Positions 24,896 to 32,898 of a DNA stretch of 41,054 bases are shown here, one piece after another. How positions within the stretch are numbered: position 1 is the stretch's first letter; each line of letters begins with the position of its first letter. The stretch covers positions 1 to 41,054 of the forward strand of contig NZ_UNRG01000012.1 in assembly GCF_900537115.1 (NCBI RefSeq), in the 5' to 3' direction. Source of the stretch: Arthrobacter sp. Alg241-R88 (lineage in GTDB: Bacteria; Actinomycetota; Actinomycetes; Actinomycetales; Micrococcaceae). The notes below the pieces were generated by a model. The model was given only the letters and a program-made list of their open reading frames with translations. It had not been told where the DNA came from and ran no database searches. The position numbers and the translations under genes are program-made.

Positions 24896-24966
24896 GAGAC
24901 TGCTGAAATATTCGCGGGTCGGGCGCGTCGGCTGGACTCGTGGGTTTGGTAATTAAGACTGGTCTT

Positions 24967-25630
24967 ATGCAGGGACGGGAGGACGCGCAACGCGGGTATT
25001 TGGATGTGGAGGCGCTGGCCGGGGAGTTGTTGGCTCCGGGCAGCGCCTTCGCTTTTCTGGCTGGGCGGCTACGGGCTGACTGAACGGCATTCCATCCGAG
25101 CACGCTTACGTACTGGCGCAGACGGCTGGCCGCCGCGAAGAACCCGTACCGAATCATGGAGGTCATCGCCGAAGTCGTCGCGGAAAACGGGGTACTGAAG
25201 GGCAAGCGCCGGAGGGGGTGGACTCCACGGTCCTGGACGACGCGTTCGCCAGGCAAGATACCATCACACAGCTGATCGCCACGGTCCGCCGCTTCGGCTG
25301 GGACATCCCCGGCGGCCAGGACCTGGTGGTCAGCCACGCGAATGGGTATGACTACACCCGCACCGGCATGCCGGACATCGCCTGGGATGACCAGGACGCC
25401 CAATACGGACTGATCTCCGCGTTTGTCACCGACGCGCTGGCTCTGCTCGCCGTGGAGGATCCAAAGACGCTCGACGGTAAGGCGGCCGATGCGTACGCGT
25501 TGCTGGCCGTGGTCGCCGTAGTAGACGGAGCCCTCGAGCAGTTCCGAAAGCCTGCCGGCGGCGCGGCGGGGTTCCGGCACCCCGGCTTTCAGCGTGGCTT
25601 CGCTGGCTGCCTCCACCGGGCTGGTGAGTG
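24967..25630 (+). mobile_element. IS1182-family transposase remnant
   Basis: An ATG at 24967 starts the usual N-terminus (MQGREDAQRGYLDVEALAGE, AFAFLAGRLRAD) and stops at 25081. In another frame the family resumes at FHPSTLTYWRRRLAAAKNPY, after loss of about 75 residues, and leads into KGKRRRGVDSTVLDDAFARQ and the ITQLIATVRRFGWDIPG block to about 25550. The DDE catalytic part is missing. The element is dead: internal deletion, frameshift and 3' truncation. Confidence 0.85.
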
Positions 25631-25919
25631 AAATGAACTCCTCGCCAAGCTTGGCATGCCCGTTGGTTAACTAGGCGGCTCGGCTCCCTCACGCGGCACA
25701 TCCGCAGCACCGGCAATTGGGACGCCTCCCTCAACATCAAACCGCTGAACATCACCGACGGAACCGGCTCACCCGCGAACGCTTTCGCGCTGACGTGACC
25801 CGGTTCTAGTAAGCCGGTCATCGGCGGCTTGAACCCCTCGGCCTATGCTGGATGGCCCTCCGGGTAGGGGCCCTGAAAGGGACTCCCTCTTGCCCGGGGG
25901 TTGGCCTAGCGTGGAAGGC
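25631..25919. other. Intergenic scrap before the XRE regulator
   Basis: About 290 bases. A plus-strand stretch (25680-25797) reads HIRSTGNWDASLNIKPLNIT and ends at a stop; it looks like part of a protein but I cannot name it. The last 60 bases carry the promoter region of the regulator, with CTTGCCC and CCTAGCGT as weak -35/-10 candidates. Confidence 0.35.
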
Positions 25920-26816
25920 ATGGACAATCGAGCGGAAGTACGTGACTTCCTCATCTCGCGGCGCGCCCAGGTTTCGCCGGAGCAGGTCGGTTTGCCTGCC
26001 GGGGCCAACCGGCGCGTAAAGGGTTTACGCCGAAGCGAAGTAGCCGCCCTGGCCGGTTTGAGCGTGGAGTATTACACCCGACTGGAGCGCGGCGCGATCA
26101 GCGGCGCCTCCCCACAGGTGCTCGAGAGCATCGTCAGGGCCTTGTGCCTGGACGACGCCGAGCGGGCGCACCTGTTCAACCTCGCCAACGCCGCCAGCCC
26201 GGCTGCCCGGCGGCCGCGGCGCCGAACGTCCAAGTCCTATGTGCCGCACCAGAGCCTGCAATGGGCGCTTGATGCGATCACTGCCGGTCCCGCGTTCGTC
26301 CGCAATGGCAGGATGGATCTGCTGGCGGTCAATCCCTTGGCGCGGGCGTTCTACAAGGATTGCTATGACATGCCAGGCCAGCCCCCTAACATCGCCCGTT
26401 TCACTTTCCTGGACGAACGTGCCCACGAGTTCTACCCGGACTGGGATGCCTTCGCGGAGGTGACCGTTTCCATCCTGCGCACCGAAGCCGGCCGGGACCC
26501 GCACAACAAGGAACTCCACGACCTCATCGGTGAGCTGGGAATCCGCAGCGAGGAGTTCCGCACCCGCTGGGGCGCGCACAACGTCCGCCATCACGGCGCT
26601 GGCTTCAAGACCTTCAACCACCCCATCGTGGGCGAAATGAGCCTCGCGTTCGAAGGTCTGGAGATGGCCGCCGAGCCAGGACTGACGCTCACGATTTACA
26701 CCGCGGAGCCCGGGTCGCCGTCCGCTGAACGGATGCAGCTGCTCGCCTCGTGGGCGGCGAGCGAATACGGAAAGGCCATCCAGGCTGCGCCCGAGAGGAC
26801 GCGGACGGACGGCTAA
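25920..26816 (+). CDS. XRE-family regulator with MmyB-like ligand domain
   Basis: 298 residues from ATG 25920 (GGAAGG immediately upstream). Residues about 8-80 form a helix-turn-helix with GLRRSEVAALAGLSVEYYTRLERG. Residues about 105-285 match the MmyB-type PAS-like ligand-binding domain (GPAFVRNGRMDLLAVNPLA, DWDAFAEVTVSILRTEAGR, FNHPIVGEMSLAFEGLEM). Such regulators typically control an adjacent short-chain dehydrogenase or electrophile-response genes, and the next gene 37 bases on is an SDR. The ligand is unknown, though fatty-acid-like ligands are reported for the domain. Confidence 0.9.
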   Translation: MDNRAEVRDFLISRRAQVSPEQVGLPAGANRRVKGLRRSEVAALAGLSVEYYTRLERGAISGASPQVLESIVRALCLDDAERAHLFNLANAASPAARRPRRRTSKSYVPHQSLQWALDAITAGPAFVRNGRMDLLAVNPLARAFYKDCYDMPGQPPNIARFTFLDERAHEFYPDWDAFAEVTVSILRTEAGRDPHNKELHDLIGELGIRSEEFRTRWGAHNVRHHGAGFKTFNHPIVGEMSLAFEGLEMAAEPGLTLTIYTAEPGSPSAERMQLLASWAASEYGKAIQAAPERTRTDG

Positions 26817-26853
26817 TGAACAGCCGATGTACCTCCACGAAAGAGAGAACACT

Positions 26854-27519
26854 GTGAATACTACGATCGCGATCATCGGTGCAGGACGCGGCCTGGGTCT
26901 TGCCTCTGCCCGCCGCTTTGGAGACGAAGGCTTCAACATTGCCCTGCTCTCCCGTACCCAGGAACATGTCGATGCTCTGGCTGCGGAACTGGCCGACGCC
27001 GGTATCACCGCCCGCGGTTACGCCGCAGACGTCCGTGACCAGGAAGGGCTCAACACCGCCCTTGCACAGGCATCCGATGACCTGGGGCCTGTTGAAATTC
27101 TCCAGTACAGCCCGGTGCCGTCCAAGGAATATCTCCGGCCCGTTCTTGACACGACAGCCGAAGAACTGCGCTCGGCGCTTGAGTTCTCAGCTTTGGGAGC
27201 CGCGGCCGCCATCAATGCGGTGCTTCCCGGCATGCGCGCCCTTGGGCGCGGAACCGCGCTGTTCGTCAACGGCTCCAGCGCCGTCCGTCCCAACCACAAC
27301 TACGCCGGCACCTCCGCCGCGTTCGCCGCCGAATCCGCGTACGCCCAGATGCTCCATGACGCCCTGGCACCGGAAGGAATCCACGTAGCGCAGCTCATCA
27401 TTCCCCTGGGCATCGGCGGAGGCGACCCTACGCACGAACCGACAGCCCTGTCCGAAACTCTTTGGAGCATCTACGCGGATGGGAAAGACTTCCGCACCTT
27501 CGTGACACCTCTGGATTAA
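26854..27519 (+). CDS. Atypical SDR-family protein
   Basis: 221 residues from a GTG start at 26854 (AGAGAG upstream). The N-terminus IAIIGAGRGLGLASAR and LLSR give an NADP-type Rossmann turn. The NNAG position reads QYSP, and where YxxxK is expected the sequence is HNYAGTSAAF, with Tyr150 but no Lys four residues on. Catalysis by the classical SDR mechanism is therefore doubtful. It may be a cofactor-binding sensor or use another residue. It is immediately downstream of the MmyB-type regulator. Confidence 0.82.
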   Translation: MNTTIAIIGAGRGLGLASARRFGDEGFNIALLSRTQEHVDALAAELADAGITARGYAADVRDQEGLNTALAQASDDLGPVEILQYSPVPSKEYLRPVLDTTAEELRSALEFSALGAAAAINAVLPGMRALGRGTALFVNGSSAVRPNHNYAGTSAAFAAESAYAQMLHDALAPEGIHVAQLIIPLGIGGGDPTHEPTALSETLWSIYADGKDFRTFVTPLD

Positions 27520-27699
27520 GGACGGGACTGTTTTCCCTGCGCGCCGCCCATGGCCGCTGCGATGCCACGGGAGACCGGGCGGGGCTGGGTCCTCTAGGAG
27601 TCCCTCCCAGTACCCCTAACAACAGGGGCTCCTACCCTTCTTCGCCAACTGCTTTGCTGGAATGGACAACTTTTCTCACTGAAAGGGGAACCATCTCCC

Positions 27700-28236
27700 A
27701 TGCGCCTGAAAATGCGGGCCCTGGTTGCGATCATCGCCCTCGCCGTGCCCCTGGCCGGGTGCAACACTACGTCGAACGGTCCGGCTTCCACCCCTGAGCC
27801 GCCGTCCTCCCCAACGGAAACATCCACGGCGGCCGAGGGGTCGTCGTCGCAGCCTTCACCTGTCCCGTCCTCACCGGCAGACAGCACCCCGATCACCATC
27901 GAGATCGATGGCGGGACCGTGACAGGTACCCTTTCCGGCAATGCAACTGCGCGCTCCCTCATCGGGCAGCTTCCCTTGACGCTCTCCTTCAGGGACTACG
28001 GCGGCCAGGAAAAGATCGCAGAGCTGCCGGAGGCGCTTTCGCTCGACGGCGTGCCCGCCGGCGCCAGCGCAGAACCACTGACCATCGGCTACTACGCGCC
28101 CGACCAAGCCCTCGTCCTCTATTACGAGCGCGTCGCGTACTCGCGCGGAATTGTGCGGATCGGATCGTTCCACGACCTCGCGGCGATCCAGGACCAAACA
28201 AGCGGCTTTAACGCCAGGCTGGCTCCCGCTAACTGA
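27700..28236 (+). CDS. Cyclophilin-like-fold lipoprotein
   Basis: 178 residues. A signal peptide with lipobox PLAGC (Cys21), then a Pro/Ser/Thr-rich linker to about residue 62. The body matches the small cyclophilin-like fold: ITIEIDGGTVTGTLSGN, SLIGQLPLTLSFRDYGGQEK, TIGYYAPDQALVLYYER and a GIVRIGSF strand near the end. The family is most often cytoplasmic and sits near reductases. Preceded by GAAAGGGGAA. Likely co-transcribed with the MFS gene 52 bases downstream. It has no residues that show peptidyl-prolyl isomerase activity. Confidence 0.83.
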   Translation: MRLKMRALVAIIALAVPLAGCNTTSNGPASTPEPPSSPTETSTAAEGSSSQPSPVPSSPADSTPITIEIDGGTVTGTLSGNATARSLIGQLPLTLSFRDYGGQEKIAELPEALSLDGVPAGASAEPLTIGYYAPDQALVLYYERVAYSRGIVRIGSFHDLAAIQDQTSGFNARLAPAN

Positions 28237-28287
28237 GCTGAATGACACGGCTACTCCGAACATTCTCCACACAAGAACGGAACCGTT

Positions 28288-29559
28288 TTGACTCGAGCAA
28301 CCCTTGACGATGGCGCGCGCCAAGCGCCCGTCAAAGCCCTGCCCCACGAAAACAACAACATCATTGAAGAAACAAAAGATTCGGCCACGGCAAGCGATCC
28401 TTCCGTCCCGGCCGGGCGCTTTCCCTGGGCGGCCCTGCTGGTCATGGCCCTGATGGGATTCCTGCTGATTGCCACCGAGACCATGCCCGCCGGTCTGTTG
28501 CCGCAGATCGCTTCGGGACTGGACGTCACCGAGGGGACCGCGGGACAGTTTGTCAGTGCCTACGCCCTGGGAACAGTCATTGCGGCAATGCCCGCAATCG
28601 CGTTGACACGCGGGCTGCGCCGGAAGCCCGTTTTCCTTTTCGGGATCCTCGGCTTCCTGGCCGCGAACCTCATTACGGCATTCTCCACCGACATCGTCCT
28701 CTCCCTCGGAGCACGGCTCCTGGCCGGTGCATTCTCCGGCCTGCTGTGGGGAATGACTGCCGGCTACGCCCGGCGTATCACGGCTCCGCACCATGCCGGC
28801 CGCGCCTTGTCCGTCGCCTCAGTAGGAACGCCCGTCGGCCTGGCAGTGGGGACGCCCTTCGGCTCCTGGCTGGGCACGGCATTCGACTGGCGCTGGTCCT
28901 TCGGTGTACTCGCGATCCTCACGGTGGTCACCGTGCTGCTGGCGGTCTTCCTGGTCCCGGACGCGCCCGGCCAACGAGCCGGCACACGGGTACCCCTCGC
29001 ACGGGTCTTCGCCATCCCGGGCGTCGCTGTTGTCCTCGGCGTCATCGTCAGCTGGATGCTTGGGCACAACATCATGTACACCTACATCGGCTCCTACCTC
29101 CGCGGGGCAAACCTTAATCTCTCCGTGGACGTCGCGCTCGTAACCTTCGGCGCGGCCGCCATCGCGGGGATCGCCATCACCGGCGCCGTGATCGACAAGG
29201 GCCTTCGACGCCTGGTCCTGCTCAGCCTCGGGAGCTTCCTTGCGGCCGGCGTCATCTTCATCGTTGGGCAGGCGTCACTGCTGGCAGTCCTCGCCGCGAT
29301 CGTGCTGTGGGGCATCGCCTTCGGCGGCGCGGCAGCACAACTCCAAACCGCCATCAGCGCCGCAAGCGGAGAAAACGCAGACGTCGCCAACTCAATGCTT
29401 GGCGTCGCGTTCAACCTCGCGATCTTCGCCGCGGGCGTGGCCGGGGCGGTCGTGATCAGCACCTTCGACGGGATAGTCCTGCCAGCCGCCCTGGCCGGAC
29501 TTGCCGCCGTCGCCCTCGCCATCACTGTTGCCGGACGCCGCACAGCATTCCCCACCTAG
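28288..29559 (+). CDS. MFS exporter (DHA1/AraJ-like)
   Basis: 423 residues, TTG start at 28288 with only a weak GGAA site. Twelve membrane segments follow a hydrophilic N-terminal 45 residues. Characteristic elements are LLIATETMPAGLLPQIASGL, YARRITAPHHAGRALSVA and the SVGTPVGLAVGTPFG motif C region typical of antiporters, so export is more likely than import. The family includes sugar-efflux and drug-efflux proteins. It lies between a cyclophilin-like lipoprotein and a PQQ-type sugar dehydrogenase, which suggests removal of a toxic or unwanted small molecule. Confidence 0.86.
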   Translation: MTRATLDDGARQAPVKALPHENNNIIEETKDSATASDPSVPAGRFPWAALLVMALMGFLLIATETMPAGLLPQIASGLDVTEGTAGQFVSAYALGTVIAAMPAIALTRGLRRKPVFLFGILGFLAANLITAFSTDIVLSLGARLLAGAFSGLLWGMTAGYARRITAPHHAGRALSVASVGTPVGLAVGTPFGSWLGTAFDWRWSFGVLAILTVVTVLLAVFLVPDAPGQRAGTRVPLARVFAIPGVAVVLGVIVSWMLGHNIMYTYIGSYLRGANLNLSVDVALVTFGAAAIAGIAITGAVIDKGLRRLVLLSLGSFLAAGVIFIVGQASLLAVLAAIVLWGIAFGGAAAQLQTAISAASGENADVANSMLGVAFNLAIFAAGVAGAVVISTFDGIVLPAALAGLAAVALAITVAGRRTAFPT

Positions 29560-29624
29560 CCAGCCAATCGGCGCATGCAACAGCAGCACTGCAACAAACA
29601 TCCTCACACGCATCAGGAGAAGCC

Positions 29625-30755
29625 TTGAAAGCCACCCGCACGCCAGCCCTGTTGGCAGTCACTATCGGAGCGGGCCTGATGATGGCCTCCTGCGCTGCCA
29701 CATCACCGGCATCCACACCACAACTCGAGTCCGCTGTTCCGTCCCCCGCCCCCTCCTCAGCCGAGGCATCGACGACGGCGGGAAATGCCACTCCCACGGG
29801 CGCACCCCAGGTCGTGGCCACCGGGCTGGAGGCTCCATGGTCCGTGGTTTTCCGCAACGGCACCCCGCTGATCAGCGAGCGGGACAGCGGGCGGATCCTC
29901 GAACTCGGCCCCGACGGCACCACCCGCAGCCTTGGAGAAATTCCCGGCGTGGCCGGCGTCGGGGAAGGCGGGCTGCTGGGCCTGGCTGTAGACAGCCAAG
30001 GCCGCCTGTACGCGTACTCCACCGGGACGGACGGAAACAGGCTCCAACGCTTCGACGTCACCGGAGCACCGGGGTCCTTGGCACTGGGGCAGCCCGAAAC
30101 GCTCCTCGACGGCATCGCGTCCGCGAGCTATCACAACGGCGGCCGGATCGCCTTCGGGCCGGACGGTATGGTCTACGTGACAATCGGAGATGCCGGCAGG
30201 CGCGACAGCGCGCAAGACCTGGATTCACTGAACGGGAAGATCCTGAGGATGACCCCCGACGGCGACGTCCCTGACGACAACCCCTTCCCGGACTCGCTCG
30301 TCTACAGTTACGGACACCGCAATCCCCAGGGCCTGGCCTGGGCGGAGGATGGCACCATGTTCGCCACCGAGTTCGGGCAGAACACCTGGGACGAGCTGAA
30401 CATCATCACGGCGGGAGCAAACTACGGCTGGCCGACCGTTGAAGGAATAGCCACCACAGGAGACTTCACCGACCCGCTGCAGCAGTGGGAGCCCTCCGAG
30501 GCCAGCCCCAGCGGCATGACACACACTGACGGGACCCTGTTCATCGCCAACCTGCGCGGACAGGTCCTCCGGGCCGTGCCCGTTGCCGACCCGACCACCT
30601 CGACCACCTACCACAGCCGCGAATTCGGACGCATCCGCGATGTCACGGAGGCTCCTGACGGGAAGCTCTGGTTCGTCACCAACAACACCGACGGCCGGGG
30701 GACCCCCGGTCCCGACGACGACCGCATCCTCAGCGTGGAGCCGGCCCGGCAGTGA
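29625..30755 (+). CDS. PQQ-dependent sugar dehydrogenase-type lipoprotein
   Basis: 376 residues from TTG 29625 with AGGAGAAG upstream. Lipobox MMASC, then a Ser/Thr/Pro linker to about residue 60. The six-bladed propeller follows the soluble-glucose/L-sorbosone dehydrogenase pattern: VVATGLEAPWSVVF, GEGGLLGLAVDSQGRLYAY, HNGGRIAFGPDGMVYVTIGD, YGHRNPQGLAW and ANYGWPTVEG. These segments supply PQQ and calcium contacts. It would oxidise aldoses at the cell surface, if PQQ is available. No PQQ biosynthesis genes are visible here. The next gene begins 43 bases later. Confidence 0.87.
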   Translation: MKATRTPALLAVTIGAGLMMASCAATSPASTPQLESAVPSPAPSSAEASTTAGNATPTGAPQVVATGLEAPWSVVFRNGTPLISERDSGRILELGPDGTTRSLGEIPGVAGVGEGGLLGLAVDSQGRLYAYSTGTDGNRLQRFDVTGAPGSLALGQPETLLDGIASASYHNGGRIAFGPDGMVYVTIGDAGRRDSAQDLDSLNGKILRMTPDGDVPDDNPFPDSLVYSYGHRNPQGLAWAEDGTMFATEFGQNTWDELNIITAGANYGWPTVEGIATTGDFTDPLQQWEPSEASPSGMTHTDGTLFIANLRGQVLRAVPVADPTTSTTYHSREFGRIRDVTEAPDGKLWFVTNNTDGRGTPGPDDDRILSVEPARQ

Positions 30756-30798
30756 CCAGACGCTACGAAATCATCGTGCGGCAATCACCTCTGCACTC

Positions 30799-31569
30799 GT
30801 GTTGACCAACGACCACACGCACAGAGTCCGGCGCCGCCCGCTCCGAACGCTGCTGGTACTTCTCCTGCTCGGGTTGCTCGCGTCATTAACGGTGCTATTC
30901 GTGCCCAATTTGCTCGCTGGTTCGCGCACAGAGGACGGCTCGCTGCTGCTGCGCCCGGAGTGCACTGTCCAAACCTCCGAGGGAGAGGTCGGGCTCGACC
31001 GTGATGAGGCGCAGCTGGCCACGACGGCGGTCGCGCTCCTGGCCCGTGGAATGGAGCCCCCGGACACCTCAGGCATCGATGACGCCGTGATGCAGCGGCT
31101 GGCCGACGGGCCAGCTGAAGACGCGGGTCCTAGCCTGACCTGCAGGGGTTCGGCCGCCACTGACCTGCAGGAACAGCAGCTCAGTGCCACCGGCCTGACA
31201 CCGCGCGCCGAGCAGTTGCGCGAGGCCATGACCGAGGTGTTCGGTGACCAGAGCCTGGGAGGGTTCGCCCCGGGTGGCGTCGGTCAGGGACACGGAACGG
31301 ATTCGACGCACTACGACGGCCGGGCCATCGACATCTTCTTCCGCCCGGTGACGGAGGAGAACCGACGTCAAGGGTGGATACTGGCCCACTGGCTCGTCGC
31401 TCATGCCGACGACCTGAACATCCAGTACGTCATCTTCGACGACCGGTTCTGGAGTGTCCATAGCTCGCGAGGGCTATGGCACTACTACGACGCACCCGAG
31501 CCTGGCAACGAGATCCTGCGTCACGTCGACCACGTGCACGTCGACGTGCTGGGCGGAGGTTTTGCCTGA
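30799..31569 (+). CDS. Membrane-anchored protein with conserved C-terminal domain
   Basis: 256 residues from GTG 30799 (TTG one codon on is also possible). An N-terminal anchor (LLVLLLLGLLASLTVLFV) is followed by an outside domain. The C-terminal 100 residues carry THYDGRAIDIFFRP, WILAHWLVAHADDL, IQYVIFDDRFW and ILRHVDHVHVDV. The last block with its three His/Asp residues recalls small cell-wall peptidase-like domains often labelled ARB-07466, but catalysis is not demonstrated. A deleted paralog lies at 19704. Convergent with the AraC-type gene. Confidence 0.75.
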   Translation: MLTNDHTHRVRRRPLRTLLVLLLLGLLASLTVLFVPNLLAGSRTEDGSLLLRPECTVQTSEGEVGLDRDEAQLATTAVALLARGMEPPDTSGIDDAVMQRLADGPAEDAGPSLTCRGSAATDLQEQQLSATGLTPRAEQLREAMTEVFGDQSLGGFAPGGVGQGHGTDSTHYDGRAIDIFFRPVTEENRRQGWILAHWLVAHADDLNIQYVIFDDRFWSVHSSRGLWHYYDAPEPGNEILRHVDHVHVDVLGGGFA

Positions 31570-31717
31570 GGAACACTTGCACGTAGGATGATCCGGCTGG
31601 ATGCGGCTGCCAGGCCCTGACCCAGGAATGAATGTCCCCAGTGGTGACAAACCAGGTGCCTCAGGAACATCACCAGGGAAAGCCGCAGCCCGATCCCGAC
31701 AAGCAGCAAGCCCGACC

Positions 31718-32632
31718 TCACGTCTGAATGCGTTGGCGGTAATGCCGCGGGGTTTCTCCTGCATCATTGAGGAAATGCCGGTTGAAATTGGAGAGGTTGG
31801 TAAAGCCAACTTCATAGCAGATGTCGGAGATGGGCTTGTCGGTGCGTTCCAGCAGGCGCCGGGCGTGGGCCAGGCGCAGCTTGCGGACCAGATCGCTGAA
31901 GTTTTGGCCGGTGGCGCGTTTGAAGTATTTCGAGAAGGAAGCTTCCTGCATTCCTACCATCGATGCTGCCTCAGACATCTTGACGCTGCCGGCATGGTTG
32001 CTAAAAACGTACTCCAGGACGATGTCCACCACTGCGGCAGCCCGCCCATCCAGCTGCGGCCTGAACCATTCCTCGGCCAGGTAGCGGCGGTTTTCCTCGG
32101 GGGCGCTGGTCAGGACCCGGAACAGTGCGAACAGGTGCTGAAGACGCTCCAACCCGGTAGAGGCGCCCATGGCCTCGATAGCTGTGGCCGCATCCCTGGC
32201 CGAAGTTCCAAGGAATTCGATGCCTCGTGCCGACTGTTCCAGCAGCGGCTTGACCTCGGCCAGCTCGGGAACCAAGGAGGCGGCGTTCTCAACCCAGGTT
32301 CCCTCGAATTGAATAACTGCGTCCCGGTTGTCGAGCACTTCGCCGGGCTCCAGGTCGCTGACCCAGTCGTGCGGAAGTCCTGGCCCCACCAGGGATACAT
32401 GGCCTGCCTCGAAGGTGCCGATGTGGTCGCCGACGATGAACTTTCCGGTGCCCTTCCGGATGAGATGAATCTCGTACTCGGGATGGTAATTCCATCGTGC
32501 CACAGGGCTTGGGTAACTGTGCTGATGCCACCGGACGGAGTGGTTGGGATCAGGCGGGATAACCTCCCGGTTGGCCCGCATCCCCAATAGTCTTTCGGCG
32601 AGCCTCGCCGTTGCTCCGTCGGCGGCAGTCAT
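31718..32632 (-). CDS. AraC-family regulator of the polyol operon
   Basis: 304 residues. ATG 32632 is chosen because GAGGAG lies seven bases before it. The N-terminal cupin-type sensor spans about 30-130 (ARWNYHPEYEIHLIRKGTG, GPGLPHDW). The C-terminal AraC double helix-turn-helix covers about 205-300 (MSEAASMVGMQEASFSKYFK and ICYEVGFTNLSNFNRHF). It is transcribed away from the sugar-alcohol operon. The direct repeats at 32710 and 32731 in the shared region are its likely binding sites, and it is presumably an activator responding to a polyol. Confidence 0.92.
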   Translation of the reverse strand: MTAADGATARLAERLLGMRANREVIPPDPNHSVRWHQHSYPSPVARWNYHPEYEIHLIRKGTGKFIVGDHIGTFEAGHVSLVGPGLPHDWVSDLEPGEVLDNRDAVIQFEGTWVENAASLVPELAEVKPLLEQSARGIEFLGTSARDAATAIEAMGASTGLERLQHLFALFRVLTSAPEENRRYLAEEWFRPQLDGRAAAVVDIVLEYVFSNHAGSVKMSEAASMVGMQEASFSKYFKRATGQNFSDLVRKLRLAHARRLLERTDKPISDICYEVGFTNLSNFNRHFLNDAGETPRHYRQRIQT

Positions 32633-32709
32633 CGTGCTCCTCAATCAGGTTCCAAGGCAGGGCTACACACCCTACAGGTTCCCTCAGATTAGCTCTCCAT
32701 TAGTAGTTG

Positions 32710-32739
32710 AAGTGGCAAATTTGTATCAGAAAGTGGCAA
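32710..32739. promoter_or_regulatory. Direct-repeat operator for the AraC-type regulator
   Basis: AAGTGGCAA occurs twice, at 32710-32718 and 32731-32739, a 21-base period (two helical turns), as expected of AraC-family sites. A candidate -35 (TTGTGA, 32752) and -10 (TAATCT, 32773) with a short 15-base spacer lie just downstream, toward the operon. Confidence 0.7.
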
Positions 32740-32898
32740 CCAGGGCGCTAGTTGTGACCTGCACCTCGCGCCTAATCTTGAGGTACATCAGCGAGATGTC
32801 TCGGAACTTCCGGTCATAGCCCTCGCCCTGGTCACGTATCCCGACATGGCAGTCGGGGTGTGGTGACTGTGCATCCCTGAAGAACAAAGGAGTCCTTA

